DNA from: Bacillota bacterium
Lineage (GTDB): Bacteria > Bacillota > Bacilli > Bacillales > Cytobacillaceae
Assembly (NCBI GenBank): GCA_030705955.1
Contig: JAUZPL010000004.1
Location: 53,880 to 117,879 of the forward strand
Direction of reading: 5' to 3'
Length of the DNA stretch: 64,000 nucleotides
Below the pieces are notes generated by a model that was given only the letters and a program-made list of their open reading frames with translations, searched no databases and was not told the origin of the DNA. Numbering within the stretch: position 1 is the stretch's first letter; each line of letters opens with the position of its first letter. The translations under genes were made by a program, and so were the position numbers. Below, piece after piece: positions 52,801-61,897 of the stretch.

Positions 52801-53511
52801 TTGAATACAGATAAACTTTCAGACCGTTTAAATACAGTTGCAAAATTTGTTCCAAAAGGGGCAAGATTAGCTGATATTGGCTCAGATCATGCCTATTTAC
52901 CATGCTATTTAGCAAAAAAGGAAGTAGTTTCTTTTGCGATAGCTGGTGAAGTTGTGACAGGTCCTTTTGAATCAGCCAAAAAGCAGGTTGTATTAGAAAG
53001 GCTGACAGAAGTGATTCAGGTAAGATTGGGTGATGGTCTAGACGTTATTAAACCAAAGGAAGTAGATTGTATTACGATTGCAGGGATGGGCGGAACATTA
53101 ATAACAAGTATATTAGACAGAGGAAGATCTAAACTTGAATCGGTACAACGTCTCATTCTTCAACCAAATATAAGTGCAATTTCGATTCGAAAATGGCTAT
53201 TCGAAAATAACTGGGAGCTAGTTAATGAAAGTATTCTGGAGGAAGATGGAAAAATATATGAAATATTGGTTGCGGAAAAAGGGAATGCAAGAAAGCCCTA
53301 TAAAGAAAATATAGATGCAGGTCTTCTATTGGGTCCATTCCTTCTAGAACGTAAAGAAGCCCCGTTTATTAAAAAGTGGTCTATGGAAATAGAAAATTGG
53401 AGGAAAATATTTAGTGAGCTTGAAAATGCCTCAGAGAATGATGAAGTCCTTCATAAGAAACAAGATTTACTTAGGAAAATAGAGCTTGTCAAGGGAGCAA
53501 TAAAAGAATGA
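52801..53511 (+). CDS. trmK: tRNA (adenine22-N1)-methyltransferase TrmK
   Basis: 236 aa. SAM motif LADIGSDHAYLPCYL and catalytic-region motif ITIAGMGG, followed by a C-terminal coiled coil. Start: TTG 52801 gives the usual N-terminus (LNTDKLSDRLNTVA) with GAGTGGTG upstream; GTG 52789 or 52792 would add 3-4 residues. Overlaps yqfO by 4 bases. Confidence 0.93.
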   Translation: MNTDKLSDRLNTVAKFVPKGARLADIGSDHAYLPCYLAKKEVVSFAIAGEVVTGPFESAKKQVVLERLTEVIQVRLGDGLDVIKPKEVDCITIAGMGGTLITSILDRGRSKLESVQRLILQPNISAISIRKWLFENNWELVNESILEEDGKIYEILVAEKGNARKPYKENIDAGLLLGPFLLERKEAPFIKKWSMEIENWRKIFSELENASENDEVLHKKQDLLRKIELVKGAIKE

Positions 53512-54623
53512 AAACAGTAAATGGACATGAAATTATCCAATTATTTGAACAGTTTTCTCCAAAGGATTTGGCCATGGAAGGCGATAAAATTGGCTTGCAA
53601 ATTGGAAGATTAAATAAAAAGGTTCACAGAGTGATGATTGCCCTTGATGTTTTAGAAAATGTTGTCGATGAGGCAATAGAAAAAGATGTCCAGCTTATTA
53701 TTGCCCATCACCCCCTCATTTATAGACCGCTTCAAAAGATTACAACTGATATGGGTCCTGGAAAAATTATAGAAAAATTAATTAAGCATGAAATTGCCGT
53801 TTATGCAGCACATACTAACCTTGATGTTGCAACCGGTGGTGTAAATGACCTATTAGCAGATGCGATAGGGCTAGAAAATGCAGAAGTACTTATCCCCACT
53901 TTTGAACATTCTTTGAAGAAGCTTATTGTATATGTACCTATCGATCATGAAGACACTATTCGTAAGGTTCTCGGGGAAGCTGGGGCAGGTTTTATAGGAA
54001 ATTACAGCCACTGTTCTTTTTCTTCAAATGGAACAGGCAGGTTTTTACCAGGTGAAAATACCAATCCATATAGAGGGAGCCAAGGAACCATTGATGAAGT
54101 AAAAGAGGTTAAGATTGAAACGATTGTTCCTGAGAACATTCTAAAAAAAGTGGTAACGGCTATGGTAAAAGCACATCCATACGAAGAAGTCGCTTACGAT
54201 ATTTATCCTCTTGAAAACAAGGGCCAACAGCTTGGTTTAGGACGGATTGGAATGATTAAAGAAACTACTCTAGGAGACTTTGCTGAAAAAGTAAAATCAA
54301 CGTTAGAAGTGAACCGGGTTAGAGTGGTTGGTGAATTACATTCTAAAGTAAAAAAAGTGGCCATTCTTGGTGGAGATGGCAACAAATATTTCAGCCAAGC
54401 TAAATTTAAAGGTGCGGATGTCTATGTAACAGGAGATATTTACTATCATACTGCACATGATGCTATGATGCTGGGCTTGAATATGATAGATCCAGGTCAT
54501 AATGTAGAAAAGGTTATGAAAAAAGGGCTTACAGCCGTGTTAAATAATTTATGTAAAAAATATGGATATGAGGTTGAAATTTTTCCATCGGAACTGAATA
54601 CTGATCCATTTCAATTTATATAA
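53508..54623 (+). CDS. yqfO: Nif3-like dinuclear metal centre protein (YqfO)
   Basis: 371 aa. Metal-binding segments IIAHHPLIYRPL and AAHTNLDVATGGVND, with a PII-like insert in the middle and further ligands in GDIYYHTAHDA near the end. Hexameric family; described as related to GTP cyclohydrolase I type 2, function unclear. ATG overlaps the trmK stop; converges with ispH. Confidence 0.93.
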   Translation: MKTVNGHEIIQLFEQFSPKDLAMEGDKIGLQIGRLNKKVHRVMIALDVLENVVDEAIEKDVQLIIAHHPLIYRPLQKITTDMGPGKIIEKLIKHEIAVYAAHTNLDVATGGVNDLLADAIGLENAEVLIPTFEHSLKKLIVYVPIDHEDTIRKVLGEAGAGFIGNYSHCSFSSNGTGRFLPGENTNPYRGSQGTIDEVKEVKIETIVPENILKKVVTAMVKAHPYEEVAYDIYPLENKGQQLGLGRIGMIKETTLGDFAEKVKSTLEVNRVRVVGELHSKVKKVAILGGDGNKYFSQAKFKGADVYVTGDIYYHTAHDAMMLGLNMIDPGHNVEKVMKKGLTAVLNNLCKKYGYEVEIFPSELNTDPFQFI

Positions 54624-54657
54624 GAAAAACCGGGCAAAACTGCTCGGCTTTTCTTAT
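54619..54657. terminator. Bidirectional terminator between yqfO and ispH
   Basis: Palindrome TATAAGAAAAaCCGgGCA / TGCtCGGcTTTTCTTATA serving both converging genes. Confidence 0.85.
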
Positions 54658-55598
54658 AGTTCTGATTTGACTTTAGGCAGGATTTTTTTCAATGGAACCT
54701 TTTGAACCTGCTCCCAAGTTGCTTCATTGTTTGGATCGTACTGTTCAATGAATTCAATAACTTCTTTTGTAATTGGTGTTGGAGTTGAAGCCCCAGATGT
54801 GACTGCGACAATGGATGCCTCTTTTATCCAATCTAGATTCAATTCAGAAATATCAGCAATGCGATAAGCCTTCGTTCCGGCAATCTCTTCAGAAACCTGT
54901 GCTAGACGATTAGAGTTATTACTCTTTGGGTCACCGACTACTATTGTGACATCTGCTTGTTTTGCTTGTTCGGCAACGGCTTCTTGCCGTATTTGGGTTG
55001 CATGACAAATTTCATTAACTGCCTCAGCTTGAGGATACTTTTCTTGCACCTTTTCCATAATATCAGCAACATCCCATTGGCTCATGGTTGTTTGATTTGT
55101 CACAATAATCTTGTCACTTTGAAGATTCAAATCATCAACATCGCTAAGGGAATGTACTAAATGAACGAGGCCGGGAGCAACACCAGCAGCTCCTTCAGGC
55201 TCGGGATGGCCCTTTTTACCAATATAAACTACTTGATAACCTTCTTTTGTTTTTTCACGGATAAGGTCATGTGTCCTTGTTACATCCGGACATGTAGCAT
55301 CAAGCGTAACAAGACCTTTTTTCTTAGCAAGCTCACGAACTTCAGGTGAAATTCCGTGTGCAGTAAATATAACAGTTCCTTGATCTATTTTTTCTAGAAT
55401 TTCTTTACGACTATTTCCGTCAAGGGTAATGATTCCTTCTTCAGCAAATGCATCTGTAACATGTTTATTGTGAACGATCATTCCTAAAATATAAATCGGA
55501 CGTGGGAGTGTTTTATCCAATGCAGCATTTTGAGCGATAACCATAGCATCAACTACGCCATAGCAATAGCCGCGAGGTGAAATCTTAAGTACTTTCAT
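54654..55598 (-). CDS. ispH: 4-hydroxy-3-methylbut-2-enyl diphosphate reductase
   Basis: Last step of the MEP isoprenoid pathway. 314 aa (B. subtilis 314). Conserved cluster cysteines lie in [18 protein letters not shown] and [19 protein letters not shown] (minus strand) precedes the ATG. It is transcribed against yqfO, in tandem with yqfQ. Confidence 0.97.
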   Translation of the reverse strand: MKVLKISPRGYCYGVVDAMVIAQNAALDKTLPRPIYILGMIVHNKHVTDAFAEEGIITLDGNSRKEILEKIDQGTVIFTAHGISPEVRELAKKKGLVTLDATCPDVTRTHDLIREKTKEGYQVVYIGKKGHPEPEGAAGVAPGLVHLVHSLSDVDDLNLQSDKIIVTNQTTMSQWDVADIMEKVQEKYPQAEAVNEICHATQIRQEAVAEQAKQADVTIVVGDPKSNNSNRLAQVSEEIAGTKAYRIADISELNLDWIKEASIVAVTSGASTPTPITKEVIEFIEQYDPNNEATWEQVQKVPLKKILPKVKSEL

Positions 55599-55704
55599 GT
55601 AAATGGTCCCCCTATTTCTTCAAAAACTACTACACTATTATATAAAAATTATTGCAACAATACAAAGATGTATTTAACATCCATTGTGTGATAATTCTTA
55701 CATG

Positions 55705-55735
55705 TAAAAAAAGAAGACTGTTTTCCAGTCCTCTT
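55705..55735 (-). terminator. Terminator of yqfQ
   Basis: On the minus strand AAGAGGACTG/CAGTCTTCTT followed by T6. Confidence 0.8.
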
Positions 55736-56405
55736 AAATATACATTTTTGGAATAGAGGTTCCTTTCCTATAGGTTTGTTTATATTTAGATTGGTGTGAT
55801 TTTCTGTTCGCTGCTCTATTGCTATGACCTTTTTTAGTCCCTGTTGATTTTTTTCGTTTTTTTGAAGATACCCTCTTATGATTGGATGAAGACTCCTCTT
55901 GCTTTGATTCACTGGAATCTGATTCTGAGGAACTTTCCTCTTGTTTGTCATTTTCGTTATTTGTAGCATCAGTTTCAGACGTAGCATCTTTTAAGCCTCG
56001 AAACAACTTCCACATCGCAGGAAGGTTTCTAACAATTGGCCCATATTGCTGAATGATTGGCCCGATTGATTGTGCTGTTCTTAAAACTTGTTGTGTATTA
56101 TTAAGTAAGCTTGTTAATCCGCCTGGATTACTTAAAGATTGAATGAGCGAACCGCCTCCACCGGCTGCCCTTGCTGCTCCCGGCATACCACCGAGCTGGC
56201 CCATTCCCCTTGCTTGGGCTCCTCCACCGAAAAGACGTGAAAGCAACCCGCCTTGCCCCATTTGTGGACCTCTTCCCATCATTGGCCCCATTCCGGAACC
56301 AAGTCCCATTCGATTCATTCCCATCATCATCGGACCTCTTCCACCAATACCAGGTCCCATCATTCCTTGCCCCATACCGCCTTGCATTGGCATTCTTTGG
56401 AACAT
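55734..56405 (-). CDS. yqfQ: VrrA/YqfQ family protein, low-complexity
   Basis: 223 aa. The first ~70 residues are Gly/Met/Arg-rich repeats (MQGGMGQGMMGPGIGG), then a conserved core GGLTSLLNNTQQVLRTAQSI and MWKLFRGLKD, then a Ser/Glu-rich stretch and a very basic Lys/Arg tail. The N-terminal repeat type recalls the variable VrrA locus of B. anthracis. ATG 56405 has AGGAGG at 8 bases; ATG 56411 is too close. Found in sporulating bacilli; function unknown. Confidence 0.85.
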   Translation of the reverse strand: MFQRMPMQGGMGQGMMGPGIGGRGPMMMGMNRMGLGSGMGPMMGRGPQMGQGGLLSRLFGGGAQARGMGQLGGMPGAARAAGGGGSLIQSLSNPGGLTSLLNNTQQVLRTAQSIGPIIQQYGPIVRNLPAMWKLFRGLKDATSETDATNNENDKQEESSSESDSSESKQEESSSNHKRVSSKKRKKSTGTKKGHSNRAANRKSHQSKYKQTYRKGTSIPKMYI

Positions 56406-56619
56406 ATACATACCCTCCTTTCTATTTTTATGTTCTTCTTTAAAATATGCGGATTTCCTAATTTTGTTTAGGTAGAAAACACAAGGAGACCGAAATTATT
56501 GATTAAAAGTATGATTAAAGTAAATGATGATAATAAAAACGTGGTTATGGTGGAGATTTTCTTGAATCTTTACTATAATTACTTGATACGAAAAAAAGAA
56601 GCTAAGGAGCAATTTTAAA

Positions 56620-57930
56620 ATGGTAAATGAATTTGAACGATTCAAGTTTCAGCCCTTTATTATAAAATCAATTGAAAAATTAGGTTTTAATAAACCAACA
56701 GAAATACAGGAACGAATGATTCCGCTTGTGTTAAAAGGTGAAAGTGCTATTGGTCAGTCACAAACAGGGACAGGCAAGACACATTCCTATATTCTTCCTA
56801 TCTTAGAAAAAATAGATCCTACTCAAAAGGAAGTGCAAGCCGTAATCTGCGCTCCTACCAGAGAGTTAGCTACACAAATTTATCATCAAATCTTAAAGGT
56901 CATTGAAAATTGTAATCCTGAACAAATGATTACGTCTAAGCTATTTATTGGCGGAACAGATAAGCAGAGAACAATTGAAAAGCTGAAAGTTCAGCCGCAG
57001 GTAGTCATTGGTACACCTGGACGAATCAAGGATTTAGTGACGGAACAAGCTCTATTTATTCATAAAGCTGAAATTCTTGTTGTGGATGAAGCTGACATGA
57101 TGCTAGACATGGGCTTTATTCAAGATGTTGACCTAATTGCTACAAAAATGCCAACCACACTTAAAATGTTTGTTTTTTCTGCCACCATTCCTGAAAAATT
57201 AAAGCCATTCTTAAAAAAATATATGGAAAATCCAAAATATGTTCATATCGAAAAAAGAAATATTGCAGCAGAAAATTTACAACATTTACTTTTGCCTTCA
57301 AGACATCGAAATAAAATGGAACTGGTGTATGAAACACTTTTACAGTTCAATCCGTATTTAGCCATTGTCTTTACCAATACAAAAAAGATGACAGATAAAG
57401 TGGCAGATTATTTAATAGAAAAAGGTCTAAAAGTAGGCAGGGTCCACGGTGATTTAAACCCTAGAGAACGTAAAAAAATGATGAAACAAATTGCGGATTT
57501 AGAATTTCAATATATCGTAGCGACAGATCTTGCAGCCCGTGGAATTGATATTGAAGGGATTAGTCACATTATTAACTATGAGCTTCCAACTGACTTGGAT
57601 TTCTATATTCATCGGGTAGGAAGAACGGCCAGAGCGGGAACTTCTGGAATCGCTCTAACGATCTATGAAACATCTGATGAAGATGCTTTAAATCAATTAG
57701 AAAAAATGGGTATTCAATTTAAAAATGTTGATCTGAAAAAAGAGGGTCTAGTTGAAATTGAAGACCGCAATAGAAGAAAGACACGTAAAAGGGTAGAAGA
57801 CGATGCTGAAAAGTTGGCAAAGTCCATTGTAAGGAAACCTCAAAAGGTAAAACCAGGATACAAAAAAAAGATGCAGACTGAGATGGAGCAAATTAAAAAA
57901 CGTCAAAGAAAATTAAATCATAAAAAATAA
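56620..57930 (+). CDS. cshB: DEAD-box RNA helicase CshB
   Basis: 436 aa. Q motif, Walker A SQTGTGKT, motif Ib TPGRI, DEAD box [11 protein letters not shown] motif FSATIPE and [10 protein letters not shown]. The C-terminal tail is strongly basic (Lys/Arg/Gln), typical of CshB and suited to RNA binding; the B. subtilis enzyme is a cold-shock helicase. AAGGAGC precedes the ATG. 25 bases before nfo. Confidence 0.95.
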   Translation: MVNEFERFKFQPFIIKSIEKLGFNKPTEIQERMIPLVLKGESAIGQSQTGTGKTHSYILPILEKIDPTQKEVQAVICAPTRELATQIYHQILKVIENCNPEQMITSKLFIGGTDKQRTIEKLKVQPQVVIGTPGRIKDLVTEQALFIHKAEILVVDEADMMLDMGFIQDVDLIATKMPTTLKMFVFSATIPEKLKPFLKKYMENPKYVHIEKRNIAAENLQHLLLPSRHRNKMELVYETLLQFNPYLAIVFTNTKKMTDKVADYLIEKGLKVGRVHGDLNPRERKKMMKQIADLEFQYIVATDLAARGIDIEGISHIINYELPTDLDFYIHRVGRTARAGTSGIALTIYETSDEDALNQLEKMGIQFKNVDLKKEGLVEIEDRNRRKTRKRVEDDAEKLAKSIVRKPQKVKPGYKKKMQTEMEQIKKRQRKLNHKK

Positions 57931-57955
57931 GATTTTGAGAATAGGAGGAGAAAAC

Positions 57956-58849
57956 ATGCTAAAATTAGGTTCCCACGTTTCGATGAGCGGAAAGAAAATG
58001 CTTTTAGCTGCTAGTGAGGAAGCTGTTTCCTATAATGCTAATACCTTTATGATTTACACTGGGGCACCTCAAAATACTAGACGAAAAAAAATAGAGGATT
58101 TAAACATTGAAGCAGGCAGACAACATATGGAGGAAAACGGAATTTCAGAAATCATTGTACATGCTCCATATATCATTAATATTGGAAATACCACAAATCC
58201 TGATACTTTTGAATTAGGAGTAAACTTTCTCAGATTAGAAATTGAGCGAACCGAAGCAATCGGTGCCAGGCAGATTGTTCTTCACCCCGGGGCACACGTG
58301 AATGCAGGGACCGAGGCAGGTATAAAGAAAATTATAGAAGGATTGAATGAGGTTTTAACGGGAAAAGAAAACCTACAAATTGCCCTTGAAACAATGGCTG
58401 GTAAAGGGTCCGAATGCGGGAAATCCTTTGATGAGTTGGCAATGATCATGGATGGGGTTCATTATAATGATAAGCTTTCTGTTTGCTTTGATACATGCCA
58501 TACACATGATGCTGGTTACAATATTGTAGAAGACTTTGATGGTGTCTTAAATGAGTTTGATAAAATTATTGGAATTGACCGTCTAAAGGTTCTTCATATC
58601 AATGACAGTAAGAATACTATTGGCATGAAAAAGGACCGCCATGAAAATATTGGTTTTGGACACATTGGTTTCAACGCTTTACATTATATTGTTCATCATC
58701 CACAGCTTATGGAGATTCCTAAAATTTTAGAAACACCATATGTTGGAGAAGATAAAAACGATAAAAAGCCACCATATAAATTTGAAATTAGCATGCTCCG
58801 TTCAGGAAAATTTGATGAGAACCTTCTCAATTTAATCATGCAATCATAA
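57956..58849 (+). CDS. nfo: Endonuclease IV (AP endonuclease)
   Basis: 297 aa, the B. subtilis length. Zinc-site motifs [36 protein letters not shown] and LHINDSKN are all visible. It repairs abasic sites, important during spore outgrowth. ATG 57956 follows TAGGAGGAG. Confidence 0.97.
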   Translation: MLKLGSHVSMSGKKMLLAASEEAVSYNANTFMIYTGAPQNTRRKKIEDLNIEAGRQHMEENGISEIIVHAPYIINIGNTTNPDTFELGVNFLRLEIERTEAIGARQIVLHPGAHVNAGTEAGIKKIIEGLNEVLTGKENLQIALETMAGKGSECGKSFDELAMIMDGVHYNDKLSVCFDTCHTHDAGYNIVEDFDGVLNEFDKIIGIDRLKVLHINDSKNTIGMKKDRHENIGFGHIGFNALHYIVHHPQLMEIPKILETPYVGEDKNDKKPPYKFEISMLRSGKFDENLLNLIMQS

Positions 58850-58852
58850 TAT

Positions 58853-58881
58853 AAAAAGCTGTGTTTAGGCACAGCTTTTTA
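58853..58881. terminator. Bidirectional terminator between nfo and yqfT
   Basis: AAAAAGCTGTG/CACAGCTTTTT with 6-nt loop. Confidence 0.9.
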
Positions 58882-58897
58882 TATTTCATTACAGGCT

Positions 58898-59152
58898 TTA
58901 CTTTGAAAATTGAATAAATAATTTGTTTACTTCTCTTGCCGTTTGGGGACCAGCAACCTTGGCAATTTCTTTTATAATGACAACACGTTCACTAGGATCA
59001 AAAATATTAACCTGTTTTCCTCTTAAGTATTCTGCAATTTTCTTTGCTTGTGTACGGTTTACAGAAATATGAAATTGATTTGCGTAATTTAATAGCTCAT
59101 CTGCAGTAATGGTGTTAATTTTATGATTGATGATGTTTTCAAATATCTTCAT
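58898..59152 (-). CDS. yqfT: DUF2624 family protein (YqfT)
   Basis: 84 aa helical protein: MKIFENIINHKINTITADEL, ..YLRGKQVNIFDPSER... ATG 59152 has GGGAG 8 bases upstream (minus strand); a GTG three codons earlier overlaps that site. Position next to nfo as in B. subtilis. Function unknown. Confidence 0.85.
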   Translation of the reverse strand: MKIFENIINHKINTITADELLNYANQFHISVNRTQAKKIAEYLRGKQVNIFDPSERVVIIKEIAKVAGPQTAREVNKLFIQFSK

Positions 59153-59240
59153 CCTCGTCACTCCCTATCCTAATGTATGAAGGTGTGAAGGGAATGTGAC
59201 TATATACTAAAAAGAAAAACGTAATCGATTAGTCTAAATC

Positions 59241-59269
59241 TTTACATAAAAAATAAGATATTGTATACT
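59241..59269 (+). promoter_or_regulatory. SigA promoter of the zinc uptake operon
   Basis: TTTACA, 17-bp spacer, TATACT, 48 bp before the transporter ATPase start. Confidence 0.75.
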
Positions 59270-59282
59270 ACTTGAAGTTAAA

Positions 59283-59297
59283 TCGGAATGATTCTTA
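59283..59297 (+). promoter_or_regulatory. Candidate Zur operator
   Basis: TCGGAAT-G-ATTCTTA resembles the Bacillus Zur box TCGTAAT-N-ATTACGA, matching the left half at 6 of 7 positions and the centre, but weaker on the right. Located just after the expected transcription start. A second partial match (CGTAATCGATTAG) lies at 59219-59231, upstream of the -35. Confidence 0.4.
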
Positions 59298-59316
59298 AAA
59301 TTAAAAGGAGAATCTT

Positions 59317-60096
59317 ATGACAGAGCAAGCAATAATTGAAATAAAGAATTTATCCTATCGATATGAAAAGGATATGGTTCTTGAAAATATTAATATATCG
59401 GTACCAAAGGGAGCTTTCTTGGCAATTGTTGGACCAAATGGATCTGGTAAATCCACCCTTTTAAAGTTGGTCTTGGGGCTTTTAAAGCTCCAAAAAGGAG
59501 ATATACGCTTATTTGGTGAAGAAATTAATCATTTTAAAAATTGGGAAGAGATTGGTTATGTATCGCAAAAAGCGAATTCGTTTAATACTGGATTTCCTGC
59601 ATCCGTGTTTGAGGTAGTAGCAAGCGGATTAACAAAAAAACTGGGACTTTTTCGTTTTCTAAAAAAAGAAGACAAACGAATAGTAATGGATGCTTTAAAA
59701 GCAGTAGGAATGGATCCATTTTCAAAACGAAATATTGGAGAGCTCTCCGGTGGACAGCAGCAAAGAGTTTTTATTGCTCGTGCCCTTGTGAGTGAACCTA
59801 AACTTCTTATTCTTGATGAACCAACCGTTGGGGTAGACATTCAAAATGTAAATTCATTTTATCAAATGTTATCAAATTTAAATAAGAATCATGCTATCAC
59901 ACTTTTGTTGGTTACACATGATATTGGCACTGTTTCTGATAAGGCAACACATGTTGCTTGCCTTAACAAACACCTGCACTTTCATGGAGAAGCAAGCGAA
60001 TTTGAACAAATGAAAAATGACGAAATGTCTGACTTTTATGGACATGAAGTTCAAATGCTTCTGCATCAGCATGAACATGGGGGTGTTTACAAATGA
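59317..60096 (+). CDS. Zinc/metal ABC transporter ATP-binding protein
   Basis: 259 aa. Walker A GPNGSGKST, signature LSGGQQQR, Walker B LLILDEP, H-loop THD. The His-containing C-terminal end (HEVQMLLHQHEHGG) fits a metal-uptake ATPase of the ZnuC type. AAAAGGAG precedes the ATG. Operon with permease and zur; no substrate-binding protein gene is seen here. Confidence 0.92.
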   Translation: MTEQAIIEIKNLSYRYEKDMVLENINISVPKGAFLAIVGPNGSGKSTLLKLVLGLLKLQKGDIRLFGEEINHFKNWEEIGYVSQKANSFNTGFPASVFEVVASGLTKKLGLFRFLKKEDKRIVMDALKAVGMDPFSKRNIGELSGGQQQRVFIARALVSEPKLLILDEPTVGVDIQNVNSFYQMLSNLNKNHAITLLLVTHDIGTVSDKATHVACLNKHLHFHGEASEFEQMKNDEMSDFYGHEVQMLLHQHEHGGVYK

Positions 60097-60950
60097 TTCA
60101 GGGGATTTTTCATTATGAGTTTTTACAGAATGCCTTTTTTACGGGAATCATGATTGGTCTTATTGCTCCATTATTAGGAGTATTTATTGTTGTAAGAAGA
60201 TTATCTTTAATCGCTGATGCTTTGAGTCATGTCACATTGGCTGGGATTGCAGCTAGTCTGCTCCTAGGAAAATATTTCTCTGCCTTTAATGGTTTAAATC
60301 CAATATACATTGGAATGGCTTTCTCTGTAAGTGGTTCATTATTTATTGAAAAATTAAGAGGGGTATATAAACACTATCAGGAATTGGCAATTCCCATTAT
60401 CCTTTCAAGTGGAATTGGTCTAGGTGTCATTTTTATATCCTTGGCAAATGGATTTAATACTGATTTATTTAGTTATTTATTTGGAAGTGTAACCGCAGTA
60501 AGTCGAACCGATTTATGGGTCATTTTAATTATTAGCATTTTTGTCGTTTTACTTGTATTTTTGTTATATAAGGAATTATTTTTACTTTCATTTGATGAAG
60601 AACATGCAAAAGCATCAGGAATTGCGGCTAAAAGTATACATTTCGTCTTTATTCTTATGGTTGCTCTTGTTATAGCAGCATCCATGAGAATTGTTGGTAT
60701 TCTTTTGGTTTCATCCTTAATGACTTTACCGGTTGCCGCAAGTATACGGATTGCCAAGGGGTTCAAACAAACCATTTTTTTATCTATCATTTTCGGGGAA
60801 ACTTCCGTGCTTGGAGGTTTGTTTACTGCCTACTATTTGAATCTGGCTCCAGGTGGAACCATTGTAATGATTGCTGTTCTAATTTTAGTATTAGCTCTTG
60901 CATTTAAAAAAATCAGGCATAAGGAACCAGAACAGGTAGGGGGGGAGTAA
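60093..60950 (+). CDS. Zinc/metal ABC transporter permease
   Basis: 285 aa, about eight hydrophobic segments, ABC-3 family. Typical [20 protein letters not shown] near the N-terminus and [15 protein letters not shown], which contacts the ATPase. Starts in the last 4 bases of the ATPase gene and ends 1 base before zur. Confidence 0.93.
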   Translation: MIQGIFHYEFLQNAFFTGIMIGLIAPLLGVFIVVRRLSLIADALSHVTLAGIAASLLLGKYFSAFNGLNPIYIGMAFSVSGSLFIEKLRGVYKHYQELAIPIILSSGIGLGVIFISLANGFNTDLFSYLFGSVTAVSRTDLWVILIISIFVVLLVFLLYKELFLLSFDEEHAKASGIAAKSIHFVFILMVALVIAASMRIVGILLVSSLMTLPVAASIRIAKGFKQTIFLSIIFGETSVLGGLFTAYYLNLAPGGTIVMIAVLILVLALAFKKIRHKEPEQVGGE

Positions 60951-60951
60951 A

Positions 60952-61365
60952 ATGAATGTAAATGATGCACTTTTGTTCTTAAAGGAAAATGGATACAAGT
61001 ATACAGGGAAAAGAGAGGATATCCTTCAGCTTTTTGCTGATACCAACAAATATTTAACAGCTAAGGATGTCTTAGATCGGTTAAAGAATGATTACCCAGG
61101 ACTAAGCTTTGATACCATATACAGAAACCTTTCCTTATTTGTAGAACTAGGAATTTTAGAAATTACAGAATTAGAAGGGGAAAAAAGATTTCGTTTTATG
61201 TGCTCACCCCATCATCACCATCATCATTTTATTTGCTTGGATTGTGGAAAGACAAAGGAAATTGAGACTTGTCCTATGTCGGATTTAGAAGAAAATTTAA
61301 AAGGGTATGACATTTCAGGACATAAGTTTGAAATTTATGGTCGCTGTCCAGAATGTCATCCATAA
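60952..61365 (+). CDS. zur: Zinc uptake regulator Zur (Fur family)
   Basis: 137 aa. Winged helix [23 protein letters not shown], metal-site cluster [15 protein letters not shown] and a second Cys pair CPEC near the C-terminus. It is very similar to B. subtilis Zur. GGGGGGAG precedes the ATG. Being in the operon that it probably represses would give feedback control by zinc. Confidence 0.95.
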   Translation: MNVNDALLFLKENGYKYTGKREDILQLFADTNKYLTAKDVLDRLKNDYPGLSFDTIYRNLSLFVELGILEITELEGEKRFRFMCSPHHHHHHFICLDCGKTKEIETCPMSDLEENLKGYDISGHKFEIYGRCPECHP

Positions 61366-61437
61366 AAAAGCGGCCTTTAGTAAAAGTAACGGGTTCGGTT
61401 TTAAGGTAGAAAAACTTAATTAGTAATACAATTTGAG

Positions 61438-61470
61438 GTCCATTTCGTATATAAAATGGACTTCTTTTAT
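61438..61470 (+). terminator. Terminator of the zinc uptake operon
   Basis: GTCCATTT/AAATGGAC stem with 8-nt loop, then TTCTTTTAT. Lies 70 bp behind zur. Confidence 0.75.
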
Positions 61471-61645
61471 TTATTGATATATAGGCACTTTGGTTGGTTT
61501 CTAAAGTAAATTGGTAAAGTAATTAGCTATATAATTGGTAAGCAGTCTGCTGTCCAGCAGATAAGTTGCGAATTGCATACTAAAACTGTTGCTAATTGGA
61601 TATACTAATTTTATGACCAATTTTGATTACGAAGGATGATAACAG

Positions 61646-61897
61646 TTGAAGTTTATTAAGCCGAAAAACAATAAAGCAGAGAATGTAGATTGGCTCATAT
61701 CTGAACGTGTAAGGAACATTGTCAAAATCTATGCCGAATACACGGGATATACCGAAAGTGAAGTTGTTGATACGCTTTTGCTTAATATTTTGGGTGATAA
61801 AGATTTTCTAAAATGGATTGAAAATCGGAGAAATAACCGAAGAATTGTCAAACAATTAGAGATTGAACATTTAGTGGAGTTGAACCAAATTGGCTAA
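61646..61897 (+). CDS. Small transposon-associated protein, unknown
   Basis: 83 aa: basic start MKFIKPKNNKAENVDWLISE, then a helical segment (RVRNIVKIYAEYTGYTESEV) and a charged C-terminal part. The pattern is compatible with a small helix-rich DNA-binding protein, but I do not recognise a family. TTG start with GAAGGATG upstream. It overlaps the transposase start by 8 bases (TTGGCTAA), suggesting coupled translation and a role in transposition. Confidence 0.7.
   Translation: MKFIKPKNNKAENVDWLISERVRNIVKIYAEYTGYTESEVVDTLLLNILGDKDFLKWIENRRNNRRIVKQLEIEHLVELNQIG

Noticed and set aside
55990..56400. CRISPR-like or tandem array
   Set aside because: The repetition is short codon-level GGN/ATG in yqfQ, without uniform repeats and spacers. 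No CRISPR array was seen anywhere in the window.
56143..56475. Pro/Ile-rich 110-aa open frame on the plus strand
   Set aside because: Produced by the reverse complement of the Gly/Met-rich repeats of yqfQ.
61200..61230. Run of histidine codons as a sign of an artificial tag
   Set aside because: The His-rich segment [15 protein letters not shown] is a native metal-binding part of Zur family proteins in Bacillus.
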